From Strigamia acuminata (taxonomy: Eukaryota > Arthropoda > Chilopoda > Geophilomorpha > Linotaeniidae), in assembly GCA_949358305.1 (NCBI GenBank), contig OX442319.1, forward strand, positions 8,060,001 through 8,124,000: DNA of 64,000 nucleotides, read 5' to 3'. The notes under the pieces are model-generated. The model did not search any database. It saw nothing but the letters and a program-made list of their open reading frames with translations, and was not told where the DNA came from. Position numbers and translations under genes: made by a program. Positions 1 through 9,394 of the stretch are shown piece after piece (positions within the stretch are counted from its first letter, which is position 1; the number at the start of each line of letters is the position of its first letter).

Positions 1-364
1 AGGTTTCATGCAGAAGGAGGGAATTGATTTCAACGAAACTTACGCCCCTGTGGTTCGTTACAACTCCATTCGCACTCTCGTCGCATGTGCAGTTGAGAAG
101 GGATGGTTAATTCACCAAATGGACGTTGTTGCTGCCTACATTCAAGGCGAACTTGATGAGGAAATCTTCATGCGACAGCCAGAGGGTTTCACCAAAGAGC
201 GACTGGAGGAGAAAGTTTGCTTGCTGCAAAAGTCACTTTATGGACTGAAACAGGCCAGAAGAAACTGGCACAAGAAATTAAGCCGTCACCTCCGTAAAAA
301 AATGAAACTGAATCGAAGAAACAAGGATCCGTGCGGTTTCTACAAATTAGAAGATGGGAAATCC
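1..364 (+). pseudogene. Ty1/copia reverse transcriptase fragment
   Basis: This is the N-terminal half of a copia-type RVT_2 reverse transcriptase, and it runs off the left edge of the window. Readable motifs, in order, are FNETYAPVVRYNSIR, the catalytic-strand motif HQMDVVAAYIQGELDEEIFM with the first metal-binding Asp, and SLYGLKQARRNWH. These are diagnostic of the family. The frame stays open to 472, but after about 364 the protein loses all similarity and the sequence becomes a separate LTR. The element was therefore cut by a later insertion and lacks the second Asp-Asp motif, RNase H and its own 3' end. It is non-functional as seen. It would act in reverse transcription of a retrotransposon RNA. 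Confidence 0.85.
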
Positions 365-636
365 TGTAATTGGTGTAGTTTTTCCCTACCTTGTGAGCGC
401 TGTTTCATTGGTGCTCAGAACGTGTCACTTACATTCCTTTACCCCTTTTGCTTTGTTTTTATAATAGAATAAACCAGTGTACTTTTTGCTTCTCAAAGTG
501 TGTTGTGTTTTTTTTTTGCTTTGACGCCATCTTTGATTTTCATCATTCTTTTCAACTTGACACATCATATTTGTATCCAGGAACTTTCGAACTTGTTGCT
601 AGGTTTGAATTGACTTTATTTTGTTCAAATTTAACA
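365..636 (+). repeat. LTR-like segment inserted in the copia fragment
   Basis: The segment begins TGTAATTGG directly where the copia reading frame loses its homology. It ends TTTAACA one base before a primer-binding-site-like motif. An AATAAA signal lies at 468-473. TG...CA ends, a poly(A) signal and an adjacent PBS fit a roughly 270-bp 5' LTR. The element downstream is only a stub. Confidence 0.5.
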
Positions 637-637
637 T

Positions 638-652
638 TGGTGCCGAAACCCG
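638..652 (+). promoter_or_regulatory. Primer-binding-site-like motif
   Basis: TGGTGCCGAAACCCG starts with the TGG that pairs with a tRNA CCA end and lies 1 bp after the LTR-like segment. The same 15 bases recur at 1201-1215 after a different LTR, so two related retroelements share one primer tRNA type. The tRNA itself was not identified. Confidence 0.55.
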
Positions 653-690
653 TAACTATTTAAATTCCGATTCAACTGAAATCTTCAAAA

Positions 691-825
691 ATGGTGAGAA
701 ATTTTGAGCTAAAGAATAGAGCATTCCAAGCGGCCATGTTGGTCACCGATAAACTCATGACCACAATAACCACTGCCCTGAATGGACGAGCTGCAATTCC
801 GCAAGCCAGCAGGATCAGGAAATGA
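691..825 (+). pseudogene. Start of a gag-like ORF, truncated by a MULE fragment
   Basis: A short ORF of 44 codons starts at the first ATG after the PBS (MVRNFELKNRAFQAAM...). That is the position of gag in an LTR retrotransposon. From about 806 the DNA matches 4894-4950 of the MULE-like element in this window, so the last residues are not gag. The family cannot be assigned from so short a stretch. The ORF is a remnant. Confidence 0.35.
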
Positions 826-862
826 TTGTTTGAAAGAATTTAAAAGATCTGTTTTTAATCTT
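806..862 (+). mobile_element. 57-bp fragment of the MULE-like transposase gene
   Basis: The sequence is the same as 4894-4950 apart from the ends (both contain ggatcaggaaatgattg). It is a small dispersed piece of the element annotated at 4618-8102. Confidence 0.7.
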
Positions 863-889
863 CCAAATGATGAAAGTTTTTTTTAAATT

Positions 890-1200
890 TTGTATATTGG
901 TGACCACTCACTACATATTCCTAGCAACCGTGGGAATAGAAAAAGGGGAGATATACCGTATGTCGCATTACTAAAAAAGGTATTCCGAAAGGTATTCTCA
1001 AATTTGCTTATAACCTTGTTTTTAAGTAGAAATAAACTAGTACACGTTTTACTTTTAACCGAGAGATTCGTTCTTGCTGAGCAACTAAAAACCACTGTAT
1101 TCAAGGAAACTTTTGAAGTTGAAAACTGAACTTTGAACCAACCAATTCACCGGAGACGAATATTAGACATTTACGTGTTTTACTGTGACTGGATTTCACA
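890..1200 (+). repeat. BEL/Pao-type 5' LTR
   Basis: The segment ends GGATTTCACA directly against a PBS at 1201 and has an AATAAA at 1031-1036, followed by a BEL/Pao gag start at 1285. The left boundary near TGTATATTGG is a guess. Its 3' half (poly(A) signal, then ...TTTTACTTTT...GAGAG...CACTGTATTCA) is recognisably similar to 15160-15250. Confidence 0.55.
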
Positions 1201-1218
1201 TGGTGCCGAAACCCGGGA
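1201..1218 (+). promoter_or_regulatory. Primer-binding site of the BEL/Pao remnant
   Basis: TGGTGCCGAAACCCGGGA abuts the LTR end without a gap. It would prime minus-strand DNA synthesis from a tRNA 3' end. Confidence 0.6.
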
Positions 1219-1284
1219 CAAATAATTGAACTGGCCTGCAAATTGAGTAAAAGAACGTGAGTGTTAAAAATATTTATGTGAAAA

Positions 1285-1507
1285 ATGGCTGAAATGTCAG
1301 AAACGGATAAACTTAAACAAAATCGCACGACCGCGAGAACAGCGTGCACCCGGCTCACGAACGCAACGGGCGGACTGCTCGCCGAGGAGCCAGTAGACTT
1401 GAAAAAATTGACCTGCCATACGGCTCAGCTTCTAACCAAAAAGGAAATTCTGATGGGGTTGGACGAAAAAATAAGCAACTTGATCGTCGACGACGCCGGA
1501 AGATGTC
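1285..1507 (+). pseudogene. BEL/Pao gag N-terminus
   Basis: From the ATG at 1285 the protein reads as the helical N-terminus typical of BEL/Pao gag: a Lys/Arg/Thr-rich stretch (TTARTACTRLTNATGG), then PVDLKKL and KKEILMGLDEKISNLI. A second copy of the same domain lies at 10612-10790 (PVDLKKLARHKAQLL, KKEILAGLDERISNLI), which supports a real coding family. At about 1508 the gag sequence stops and the DNA joins the RING-containing repeat, whose other copy starts near 3687. The gene is therefore truncated after about 74 codons. Gag would form the particle shell of the retroelement. BEL/Pao is inferred from the domain pattern and the 5' LTR-PBS context. Confidence 0.55.
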
Positions 1508-1964
1508 AAAGTCTACCCAATACCACAGAAATAATGGGGTTCATTTCATGTGAACCAGCACCAACAACCACCAAATCCACCACAGAATGAAAACAATCCA
1601 TCGTATGCAGATCTGCAATATGCCTTCTACTACGTGTTAACAACAAGGAATGCACAAAATCGACAGAATGAAGATCTTCAAACACACATTGGATTGTTAC
1701 AAGAATACATTCAAGTGTTAGAAGTGATGATAGATGAACAACGCCATCAGCTAGATGGTCTGCTAGCACCACTACTACCACAAGCGGCGCAAATGGAGCC
1801 ACCACAGCGCAAATGGAGCCACCACAAGGGCAAATGGAACTACAAGCGCAAATGCAGCCACCAGCCGTGCAAGTGCAACAACCAGCAGTGCAAGTAAGCG
1901 AATTAATACCAGAAATATTAGTGTCTCCAATGAACATAGAATGTGCCATCTGTGCCCACAGCAT
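1508..1964 (+). repeat. Dispersed repeat R-RING, copy 1
   Basis: This shares the start motif GGGGTTCATTTCATG and a long body with 2745-3060 and 3686-4415. The common peptide reads NNPSYADLxYAFxYV, NAQNRQNE, LQTHIGLLQ. This copy has CAAATGGAGCC-type short tandem units near 1796-1850 and ends in CAIC followed by a stop, the start of the RING-H2 motif seen whole in copy 3. It looks like an old gene fragment spread with a transposon. The function is unknown. Confidence 0.6.
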
Positions 1965-2189
1965 TTTTTAAAGTGTGTTTTTACACACTCACTTAAAACA
2001 CAGGCCGCTAAACACTTACTGAGTCACCTTTAAGTGTCCCATATTCATTCTATAGGTGCCATCACACTTGTGAGTGTGGGGGAGCTTATGCCCTTTGAGA
2101 GTGTGGAATATGCGTATTGTTCACATGTTTAAATCCAACATGGCGCTGATTTTGATGTCGGTTTAGCAAGCGGTTTAGTTCAATTTTCA
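1965..2189. other. Intergenic, nothing coding seen
   Basis: AT-rich DNA with short words such as gtgtgtttttacacactcac. The last 50 bp (from about 2137) belong to the Myb/SANT-like repeat that is also present at 8778. Confidence 0.5.
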
Positions 2190-2680
2190 ATGGCCTCGAG
2201 GTTAAAAAAAAGGATATCGAGTGGCCGCCACCAATGGCAACTGCAAGAGCAAATTCAACTATGGAAATTCATGGGGGCAGGAAAAGTGAAGAAAAACTTT
2301 AAGGTATTTTTTAAAATTAACTTAAATTTTTTACCCATTAATAATTTGATTTAATTTATAAACAGAAACCAAATACCATGTAATTTTATAAGGAGTTTCT
2401 ACAAAAAAATCCTATATCCAACATCACACCAAGAATAATAAAAGATAAAGTGAGATGCATGAAAGAAAAATACACAAAAGCTGTAGCTTGGAAAAAGCAA
2501 ACTAGTGAGGGCTTACTGGCAGATGGTTCAATGGATGAGAATGGAATTAAAGGTAGGTTAATTAATTCTTTATTCATTGCATTTGTTTTAATACATGTTT
2601 CATTTTTTTAGAATATATTGAACGAAAATTATGCTGAAATTTTGATTTATTACATGAAATTTACCATGACAAGTCAACCA
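2190..2680 (+). pseudogene. Myb/SANT-like DNA-binding gene, copy 1 (nonsense mutation)
   Basis: This has the same three-exon layout as the intact copy at 8831-9315: exon 1 2190-2303, exon 2 2366-2552, exon 3 from 2612, all with GT-AG introns. Exon 1 gives the basic start MASRLKKRISSGRHQWQ. Exon 2 carries a TAA at 2381-2383 where the other copy has a Glu codon (ATGTAA against ATGGAA), so this copy is dead. Exon 2 otherwise keeps FYKEFLQKNP, KDKVRCMKEKYTKAVAWKK and TSEG. Exon 3 lacks the stop found in copy 2 and runs on. The pattern resembles the trihelix/Myb-SANT-like proteins encoded by arthropod DNA transposons, but the family is inferred. Confidence 0.6.
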
Positions 2681-2744
2681 TACATATTCCTGAGAAAAGA
2701 AGAGAAAAGTGTAGGATGTTTTAAATGTGTTGAGTCTTTTAATT

Positions 2745-3060
2745 TGTCATTTCATGTGAACCAGCACCAAGAAAGTGAAGAAAGACTCCACCAAACCACA
2801 GCCAGCATAAGCTTCAGCCATGGCAGAAAGACATGCACCTCGAAATATTTTTGAGGACATTAATGCAATAATGGTAAAAGTAGAGCAACATCCACCAAAT
2901 CCACCAACACCTCCACAGTGGAAAGAAAACAATCCATCCTATGCTGATCTGCGATATGCATTTCATTATGTATTCACAACTAAGAATGCACAAAATCGAC
3001 AAAATGAGGAGCTGCAAACTCATATTGGATTGTTACAAGATTATATTGGGGTTTAGGAAT
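2745..3060 (+). repeat. Dispersed repeat R-RING, copy 2
   Basis: This starts with the shared TTTCATGTGAACCAGCACC motif and keeps NNPSYADLRYAFHYVFTT, NAQNRQNEELQTHIGLLQ and a stop at about 3056. The RING half is missing. It is closest to copy 3. Confidence 0.6.
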
Positions 3061-3685
3061 TGTTGAAAGAAAGCACCTTATGTAGGGAACAACAACTCGT
3101 TCATGTTTACGTCGCTCGATGTCGTTCCCGGTATTTAGTCCCGTTGTCAATTTCGTCTTGATCCGATTCTTTTTCTGCCTACTGGTCATTTTGTTAGGTT
3201 GGAGGGACACGCAACCGGGACTCGAGGATATCGCGATTGGAATCCGGTGAGGAAATGGCGGACTTCATCGGTCGCATCAATCGTATTGACAATTGAAAAA
3301 GTGGCTTGGTCGTATTCCGCAGGTAAAAAGTTCAGACCCAGCTCCCACTTGGACCAGCAACTTCTTTGCTTGGTCTAAGTATTTCCGTTATATTTTATTC
3401 ATGTACTATACTAGTAACAATTTAACTTAGAATTTTTCTTCTTCTTTTCAGATTTAAGCCTACTTTAACTTAGTTTATTTTCAGGCATTTCTAGAATAAC
3501 TTAGATAATTTTCTAGTGTTTTCAAATGAACTTTATCTTTGTAAACCTTTTGAATTTAAAGTATAATTTATTACTTATATCAAATTAATCTTTGTAAATA
3601 TTTAGGTTTAACATTTAAGTTAAATGATTTGTATTTGCTTTTTATCAAGAGTTTAATTAAAAACATTTACTTTGATTTTATATAA
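3061..3685. other. Intergenic, no gene seen
   Basis: Short GC-richer stretch to about 3330, then strongly AT-rich DNA. No convincing ORF, LTR end or inverted repeat was found on either strand. Confidence 0.5.
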
Positions 3686-4415
3686 AGTCTACAGAAATAA
3701 TGGGGTTCATTTCATGTGAACCAGCACCAAGAAAGTGTATAAAAGACTCCACCAAACCACAGCCAGCATAAGCTTCAGCCATGGCAAGAAAGCCATGCAC
3801 CTCGAAATATGTTTGAGGACATTAATGCAATAATGGGAGAAGTAGAGCAACATCCACCAAATCCACCAATACCTCCATAGTGGAATGAAAACAATCCATC
3901 CTACGCTGATCTGCGATATGCATTTCATTACGTATTGACAACTAGGAATGCACAAAATCGACAAAATGAGGAGCTGCAAACTCATATTGGATTGTTACAA
4001 GACTACATTGGGGTTTTGGAATTGTTGATAGATGAATAACGCCATCAGCTAGACAATCTTCTACCACAAGAAGTGCAAATGCCAGCAGCACCCATACAAA
4101 TTCAACCACAAGCAGTCCAAATGCAACCACAAGAAGTGCAAATGCCAGCAGCACCCATACGAATTCAGCCACAAGCAGTCCAAATGCAACCACAAGCAGT
4201 GCAAATGCCAGCAGCACCCATACGAATTCAACCACAAGCAGTCCAAATGCCACACCAAGTAAGCGGACTAATTCCTGAAATCCTTGTATCTCCAGTGAAC
4301 ATACAATGTACCATCTGTCAGGAAAAAATTTACGTAGGTGAGGACGTAAATCAATTACAGTGCCAACACATTTTTCATCCCCATACCATGGCGAGTAAGA
4401 CCATATTGCAGTCAC
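3686..4415 (+). repeat. Dispersed repeat R-RING, copy 3, with a half RING-H2 finger
   Basis: This is the longest copy. Body motifs NPSYADLRYAFHYV and NAQNRQNEELQTHIGLLQ are followed by an in-frame stop (GATGAATAA near 4030). A tandem block at about 4070-4255 encodes MPAAPIRIQPQAVQ repeats with a unit of about 66 bp. Then CTICQEKIYVGEDVNQLQCQ and HIFH give C-x2-C, 14 residues, C-x-H-x2-H. That is the first half of a RING-H2 zinc finger. The last Cys pairs are absent, so it cannot fold as a full RING. RING-H2 proteins are usually E3 ubiquitin ligases, and here it is a broken, copied fragment. Confidence 0.6.
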
Positions 4416-4429
4416 ATTGTACTTCCAAG

Positions 4430-4617
4430 ATAATTAGCTTGCTGTCTGGCTGCTTTTCCTTTTCATTTTAATTTAATTTTTACTATTCTGTACTAAGTTT
4501 GTGCTAAAGTAGCTGTCTGGCTGCTTTTTTAATTTAATTTTTAATTTTCTGCACTAAGTTTGTGCTGTAGTAGCTGTGTGGATACTTTCACTTTTCATTT
4601 GAATATTATATTTAATT
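4430..4617 (+). repeat. Short tandem repeat before the MULE-like ORF
   Basis: About 2.5 copies of a roughly 70-bp unit containing AGCTGTCTGGCTGCTTTT and TTTGTGCT. They lie directly before the first codon of the transposase ORF, so they may be subterminal repeats of that element. Confidence 0.5.
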
Positions 4618-5722
4618 ATGGCTGCAGTTTCAATTCATAAACAGATAGGTGGCAAAGAGTTGGATTCAAGGGATGCTTTAACTATTTTGTTAGATGCATC
4701 GAATGGTAAAATGGAAGAACCGTTGATCGCTAAAGTACCACCAGTTTTTCCAAAAGGGGGAGAGGTGTACCTTTATAAGGCCCAAGACGGCAATAGTAAA
4801 AAAGATTTTCGATATGACCAATACCGTTGGAGAGCACAGGGGAGATCCAAAGCAAATTCAGAAGCAGTAAAACGTTATTTCTGGTTAAAAGATCCAGCAG
4901 GATCAGGAAATGATTGTTTGAAAGAATTTAAAAGATCTGTTTTTAATCTTGGTCAACTCGTATCATATGATACAACTTTTAATCTAGAGGATTTTTGTGT
5001 GTCTGTTCTTGTGATAAGAAATATCCGCCTGATCGACAATCCCATATTTCCAGTTGCTTTCATGATTCATGAGAGAAAGTTTAAAAGTAGTCATAAAAAG
5101 TTTCTTAAATCCATTCTAAACAAAATTGGCATGGATAAATCATCAAACATTCCATTTGTCTGTGACCGTAAACAGGGAATAATATCATCTTTGAATGAAC
5201 TGTTTCCTAATATCCTTTCATAATTTGCCAAAATCATTTACTTAAAGATGTTGAGCATTGGCTCAAGAAAAATGGAGGAAATTCATGTGACATTAAAGTG
5301 TTGAAAGATGATATTGAAAGGCTGCTTGATTGTAATTCTAATGAATCATTGTTAGAGATGTACGCAGCTTTTGAATTATCTTGGTCAGATAAATTTAAGT
5401 GCTACATAAAAGAAAACATTTTCCCCTCACATACAAAAGCACCGTACAAAATTTATTCAACAGAAAATTTGGAGCATTTCAAGGAATTTCTGCAACAAAC
5501 AACATTTCTGAGAGTTTTAATTATGTTTTAAACCGTGAAGTTAACTGGGACAAACCCGTGGTCACGAACAATCGGTTGGAGACGAAATTCTCATCAAAAA
5601 TCGACAAGAAAACATGTCTGAACCATTTTTCACAAAAAAGTTTCAGACCCATGGAAAATTATTACCCACAACAACGTGGAAGTTATAGAGGAGGTGGATC
5701 CAGAGGCAGGGGCCCGAGGTGG
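4618..5722 (+). pseudogene. MULE-like transposase, 5' part, frameshifted
   Basis: ORF 4618-5223 (201 aa), a shifted continuation at about 5230-5531 and a third frame at about 5486-5722 together read as one degraded transposase. The first part has a KAQDGNSKKDFRYDQYRW DNA-binding-like region and then IRLIDNPIFPVAFMIHERK and IPFVCDRKQGIISSLNELFP, matching the MULE catalytic-domain layout (Asp of the D-R-K-x-G-I motif). The third part has NNISESFNYVL, close to the NNxSESxN motif found after the MULE core. At least two frameshifts separate the parts. A SWIM finger (7081-7326) and an Ulp1-like domain (7350-8102) further on probably belong to the same element. It would cut and paste its own DNA. 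Confidence 0.6.
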
Positions 5723-6420
5723 ATCGCACTTTGATCATTTTGATCACGGTGAGGGCGAACACGAATTTCACGCCCCCCCTCAGAATAGACCCCGCCGAGT
5801 AAAGGCAAACCGCGCTGGCGGGGAGACAAAGGACGAGGACGAGGAGCAGTGCTTCCTCATGTCGTTCCCACGCCAAGTGTTGAAGTTAAAAAGCCTGCCG
5901 GAGACAAGATCTCCACTAACCCATTGGAGAAAAAGAATGATCCAATGGATTTGGATGCATTTCTAGTTGACGAAGGAACAATCCTCGCACAGGTTCCTGG
6001 CGTCAAAGAGTTCGCGCCGACGTTCGATGGTTTGATGACTATCATCTCATCGACATATAACGAGATGTCGGTAGCAAATAACAACCTCCGACAAACCCTT
6101 TCAGAGTCCGCTTTCGCTTACCATATCATGATTCATGTTTGGGCGAAGCTTGCGGCGATCCGTCGCCACCACGGTCGGATGACCGTCGATGAGGACTCAC
6201 TCACTGATCTTATGAAAGGGGATTTTGAATTACCCGAACCCATTGAAAGCTACTTGCGGGCTTTCGGTGATGTTATCGACAAAGAAGAGGTCGAGTGGTT
6301 TGCGCAGTTTAATGTCTCACCGACAGCTAACGCGGTTGGAGACACGGTTGGAGACACGGTTTTGGCATGCCAACATACCAAAGAAAGCAACAGGTCGGAG
6401 GACACATGCCCGACATGAAG
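5723..6420 (+). pseudogene. Unrecognised insert: RG-rich basic region plus helical domain
   Basis: This interrupts the MULE-like element. An Arg/Gly-rich basic stretch (about 5690-5840, spread over two frames) leads into an open frame, 5849-6418, of 189 aa. That frame is helical and evenly amphipathic, with landmarks DPMDLDAFLVDE, EFAPTFDGLMTIISSTYNEM, SESAFAYHIMIHVWAKL and FELPEPIESYLRAFGDV. GC content and codon use are clearly richer than the neighbours on both sides. A basic RG tail followed by a helical domain is typical of nucleic-acid-packaging proteins such as gag or the coat proteins of RNA viruses (partiti-like ones among them). I do not recognise the family, and the origin is inference only. 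The frame ends at a direct repeat GGTTGGAGACACGGTT (6336-6361). Confidence 0.35.
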
Positions 6421-7080
6421 AACAATTGTAATTGTGTTTACAATCAACAAGCTAGTGTTTTTGGAAAGGGAAATTTTGAATTGTGTTCTGATTTTGATAA
6501 AAATGTATTGTTACTAACCCATTTAGTTTATAAGAGCGCATTAACCCACAAATTAGATGACTTGGCAGGGGCCATTAGAAATATAATTGTGTCAATTTGT
6601 GAGATGAAGCGAATGGGGTTAGTCATAGCAAAGTGCGAGGCACTAGTAACATAAATCGGGACAATAAGGTGGTTGATTTGAATGGGATTTCGAATACCAC
6701 AGATGATTTGAGCATAATCTCAAGTAATAATACACTGGACATTGAATCCCAACATAGACACGGGAGTTCTGAATATTTGGACAAGGTTCAAATTAGAAAA
6801 GGGAATGAAAAATTGGATTGTGCAACCACAATTAAAAGTGGTAACCCCCTTAATTCTGTTAAAAGAAAGAAGGAACCTAGACCTAGATTAACAGAAATAG
6901 AAAATTCGAACCGGGTTTGGAATGAAAAGAGAGAGGGGGACCCAGACAGTATGAAAAAGGGTTTTGTGAGTAATGGACTCAATGGACGACGTAGTTACGT
7001 CTGTTATGACTTCGGACAGTATGTCAACATTCCAAACGCTTGGCCTAATACAAGAAACACATTATTGGCGACGAGGGATG
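6421..7080 (+). pseudogene. Unassigned linker ORFs within the MULE-like element
   Basis: Two open stretches (6367-6654 and 6633-7091) carry no domain I recognise. The first has LTHLVYKSALTHKLDDLAGA. The second is polar and Lys/Asn/Ser-rich with KRKKEPRPRLTEIENSNRVW. They lie between the helical insert and the SWIM finger and could be the remaining middle of the MULE protein or more inserted DNA. Confidence 0.3.
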
Positions 7081-7329
7081 AGTACAATTGAACCATCAAC
7101 TATTATTGAAAGATGGAGTGCAGACACTCCACCAGGAACAGGAAAATTGATATGCACATGTCCAAGCACAGGAAAATGTTATCACATTTTGGCTGTCAAA
7201 TTATCTACCAACATCAGCAAATGTGACACAGCTACGTACAACGTATCAGTGCTACGGAAGCAAGCTAAAGACAAGAGGGAAAGGCCGGGCGGAAAAGACC
7301 TAGGCCTAAAGATTTTGATTATGACGTAA
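7081..7329 (+). pseudogene. SWIM zinc finger of the MULE-like transposase
   Basis: This reads ERWSADTPPGTGKLICTCPS and then GKCYHILAVK. That is C-x-C, a short spacer, C-x-H, the SWIM finger that follows the MULE catalytic domain. It is thought to bind DNA or protein. After KDKRERPGGKD a frameshift leads into the Ulp1-like ORF. Confidence 0.65.
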
Positions 7330-7349
7330 TTGCCGCTCCTGGTTCCCAT

Positions 7350-8102
7350 TTGAGTAAGCAGTCTCTAGACGAGGATGTGTGTAAAATGCATGCCTTGTTT
7401 AGTGATTCTGAAAATGTGTCTAATTCTTCTCTAGAAATAGCTTCATCTTATAATTTGAATTCAACTTTTGACAAACCAGTTTGTAAAGATCAAGGTTTCA
7501 TCACTTCAAAAAGCAAACTGAAATTGTCACCATCGACCACACAGACAGAAATAAGTGTCAAAAATGACAAATGGCAACAATGTTTACCATGGAAAAACCC
7601 TTGTCCGTCATCATCGATGAAAATTCCAAATACTGTTAAAATAGGCTTGCTAAAAGAGTTAGAAAGTCTGAAACCTGAAGTGTGGCTTTCAGACATAATT
7701 TTAGACACCTTTATTACAGCTGAAATTAGTAATAATGATTTGAAAGAAGTTGCATCATTACGCTCTGCTTATTTTGTGTCATTTTTTGAATTACCAAAGA
7801 GAGTAAAATCTAAATGGGATCCTATTCTTAAATACTTAAATAATATAGCTGCACTAGGAAAAGAAATTCTCCTTGCACCAATCAACGTTGATAATAATCA
7901 TTGGTTTCTTGGGCTAATTTATTTCAAAACAAGATGTGTTTATATAATAGACTCTTTGTACTCTCCTGAGAAAAAGTATGACAAGTACATATGCTACCTT
8001 ACAACTTTAGCTACTGCTTGTCATCTGATAGCAGATTTACTATTCCAAGTTAATCTGTGCGCCAAAACACTGTGGGAGAAAATAAAAACAAACATGGCAT
8101 GA
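7350..8102 (+). pseudogene. Ulp1/C48-like cysteine protease domain of the MULE-like element
   Basis: This 250-aa ORF has a polar Ser-rich first half, then the C48 core: ILLAPINVDNNHWFLGLIYF supplies the catalytic His before Trp, and TRCVYIIDSLYSPEKKYDKY gives the catalytic Asp. The downstream Gln and active-site Cys motif is not visible, because the sequence diverges after YDKYICYL and stops. The protease would be inactive. Ulp1-like proteases cleave SUMO or related modifiers and are carried by several plant and animal MULE lineages, so the SWIM-then-Ulp1 order here fits one element. It is in a different frame from the SWIM part. Confidence 0.65.
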
Positions 8103-8480
8103 CCAACCGTCAACACAGATGAAAAATTCGAAATTGCCAACAACACGAGAAAAAGTAAAGGTAATCGAATTAAACAATAATCAAGATGAAATCCACGTGG
8201 CTACATACAGAAGAGATGACTCAACTGAGTGACAAGAGGAGACCAATGTGGATACTGGACTCGGGGGCGACCAGTCACATGGCAAAATCCAAGGAATTTT
8301 TCGATACATACCAAACGCACGACAGCACAATCGGAGTGGCTGACGAAAATACAAAAATGCACGCAATAGGAATCGGAAGTGTAAAAATTTAATCTGATAG
8401 CAACGATAAAACATTCCGACTGCACCACGTGCTACACGTACCGGAAATGACTGCGAACCTCCTATTGGTGGCCCATCACA
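8103..8480 (+). pseudogene. Ty1/copia protease fragment
   Basis: From 8247 the frame reads MWILDSGATSHMAKSKEFF, the classic copia-type aspartic protease motif D-S-G-A-T-x-H, followed by ADENTKMHAIGIGSVKI and a stop at 8390. A shifted continuation to about 8470 (LHHVLHVPEMTANLLLVAH) matches the strand that follows in copia polyproteins. One frameshift and the loss of everything downstream make it a relic. The protease would mature Gag-Pol of a copia element. Confidence 0.75.
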
Positions 8481-8776
8481 ATTTTAAATGAGGATGTATC
8501 GTCCAGTTCAGAGGCAGCCTCTCAGTCACTACTCAGTCGCAGTGTAGGGGTACAGACTTCTACGGAACTTGTCGTCGTCCCTAAGGGCACGATAGAAGAA
8601 CTAACAGCTGCAATTAACAAATTGACAACGACACTCAAACGTTTTTCCTCACCCTAACAACAACCTTCTCATATTCATATATTCATACATTTTTAAATAT
8701 TTTTTTGTTAACTTTGAACTCGCCGAAAACTCGGAATTATACAAATCGTTCATGCTGAGAATCGATACCAGCAATG
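8480..8776. repeat. Direct repeat D1, copy 1
   Basis: This matches 9395-9690 closely: shared blocks include TCCAGTTCAGAGGCAGCCTC, AGGGCACGATAGAAGAACTA and CTGAGAATCGATACCAGC. The Myb/SANT-like gene lies between the two copies. This copy has a small substitution block near 8698-8712 relative to the other. Confidence 0.7.
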
Positions 8777-8830
8777 TAACATGGCGCTGATTTTGATGTC
8801 GGTTTAGCGAGCGGTTTAGTTCAATTTTCA

Positions 8831-9315
8831 ATGGCCTCGAGGTTAAAAAAAAGGATATCGAGTGGCCGCCACCAATGGCAACTGCAAGAGCAAATTCAAT
8901 TACTGGAATTCATGGTGGCAGGAAAAGTGAAGGAAAAATTTGAAGTATTTTTTTAAAATTGACTTATATTTTTTACCCATTAATAATTTAATTTAATTTA
9001 TAAACAGAAACCAAATGCCATGGAATTTTATAAGGAGTTTCTACAAAAAAATCCTATATTCAACATCACACCAACAATAATAAAAGATAAAGTGAGATGC
9101 ATGAAAGAAAAATACACAAAAGCTGTAGCTTGGAAAAAGCAAACTAGTGAGGGCTTCCTGGCAGATGGTTCAATGGATAAAAATGGAATTAAAGGTAGGT
9201 TAATTAATTATTTATTCATTGCATTTGTTTTAATACATATTTTATTTTTTTAGAATATATTGAACGAAAATTATGCTGCAATTTTGATTTATTACATGAA
9301 ATTTACCATAACTGA
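8831..9315 (+). CDS. Myb/SANT-like DNA-binding protein, intact three-exon copy
   Basis: Exons 8831-8944, 9008-9194 and 9254-9315 join with GT-AG introns of 63 and 59 bp in phases 0 and 1. They give exactly 120 codons plus stop. The protein starts with a basic arm (MASRLKKRISSGRHQWQ) and continues with FYKEFLQKNPIFNITP, KDKVRCMKEKYTKAVAWKK and a short acidic-aromatic tail, LCCNFDLLHEIYHN. Trihelix or Myb/SANT-like proteins of animal DNA transposons have a WKxx...KVRxMKxKYKxAxxW core of this type. It may bind transposon ends. Copy 1 at 2190 carries a nonsense codon. A flanking direct repeat (8480-8776 and 9395-9690) suggests it moved as part of a larger unit. The family call is by motif only. 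Confidence 0.5.
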
Positions 9316-9394
9316 TCTGCAGGTCCCAAGAGGAGAAAACCAACCCCCCACTACCTAGGTAGCAACCCGTAGAATACATCACAATTTCGGATTC

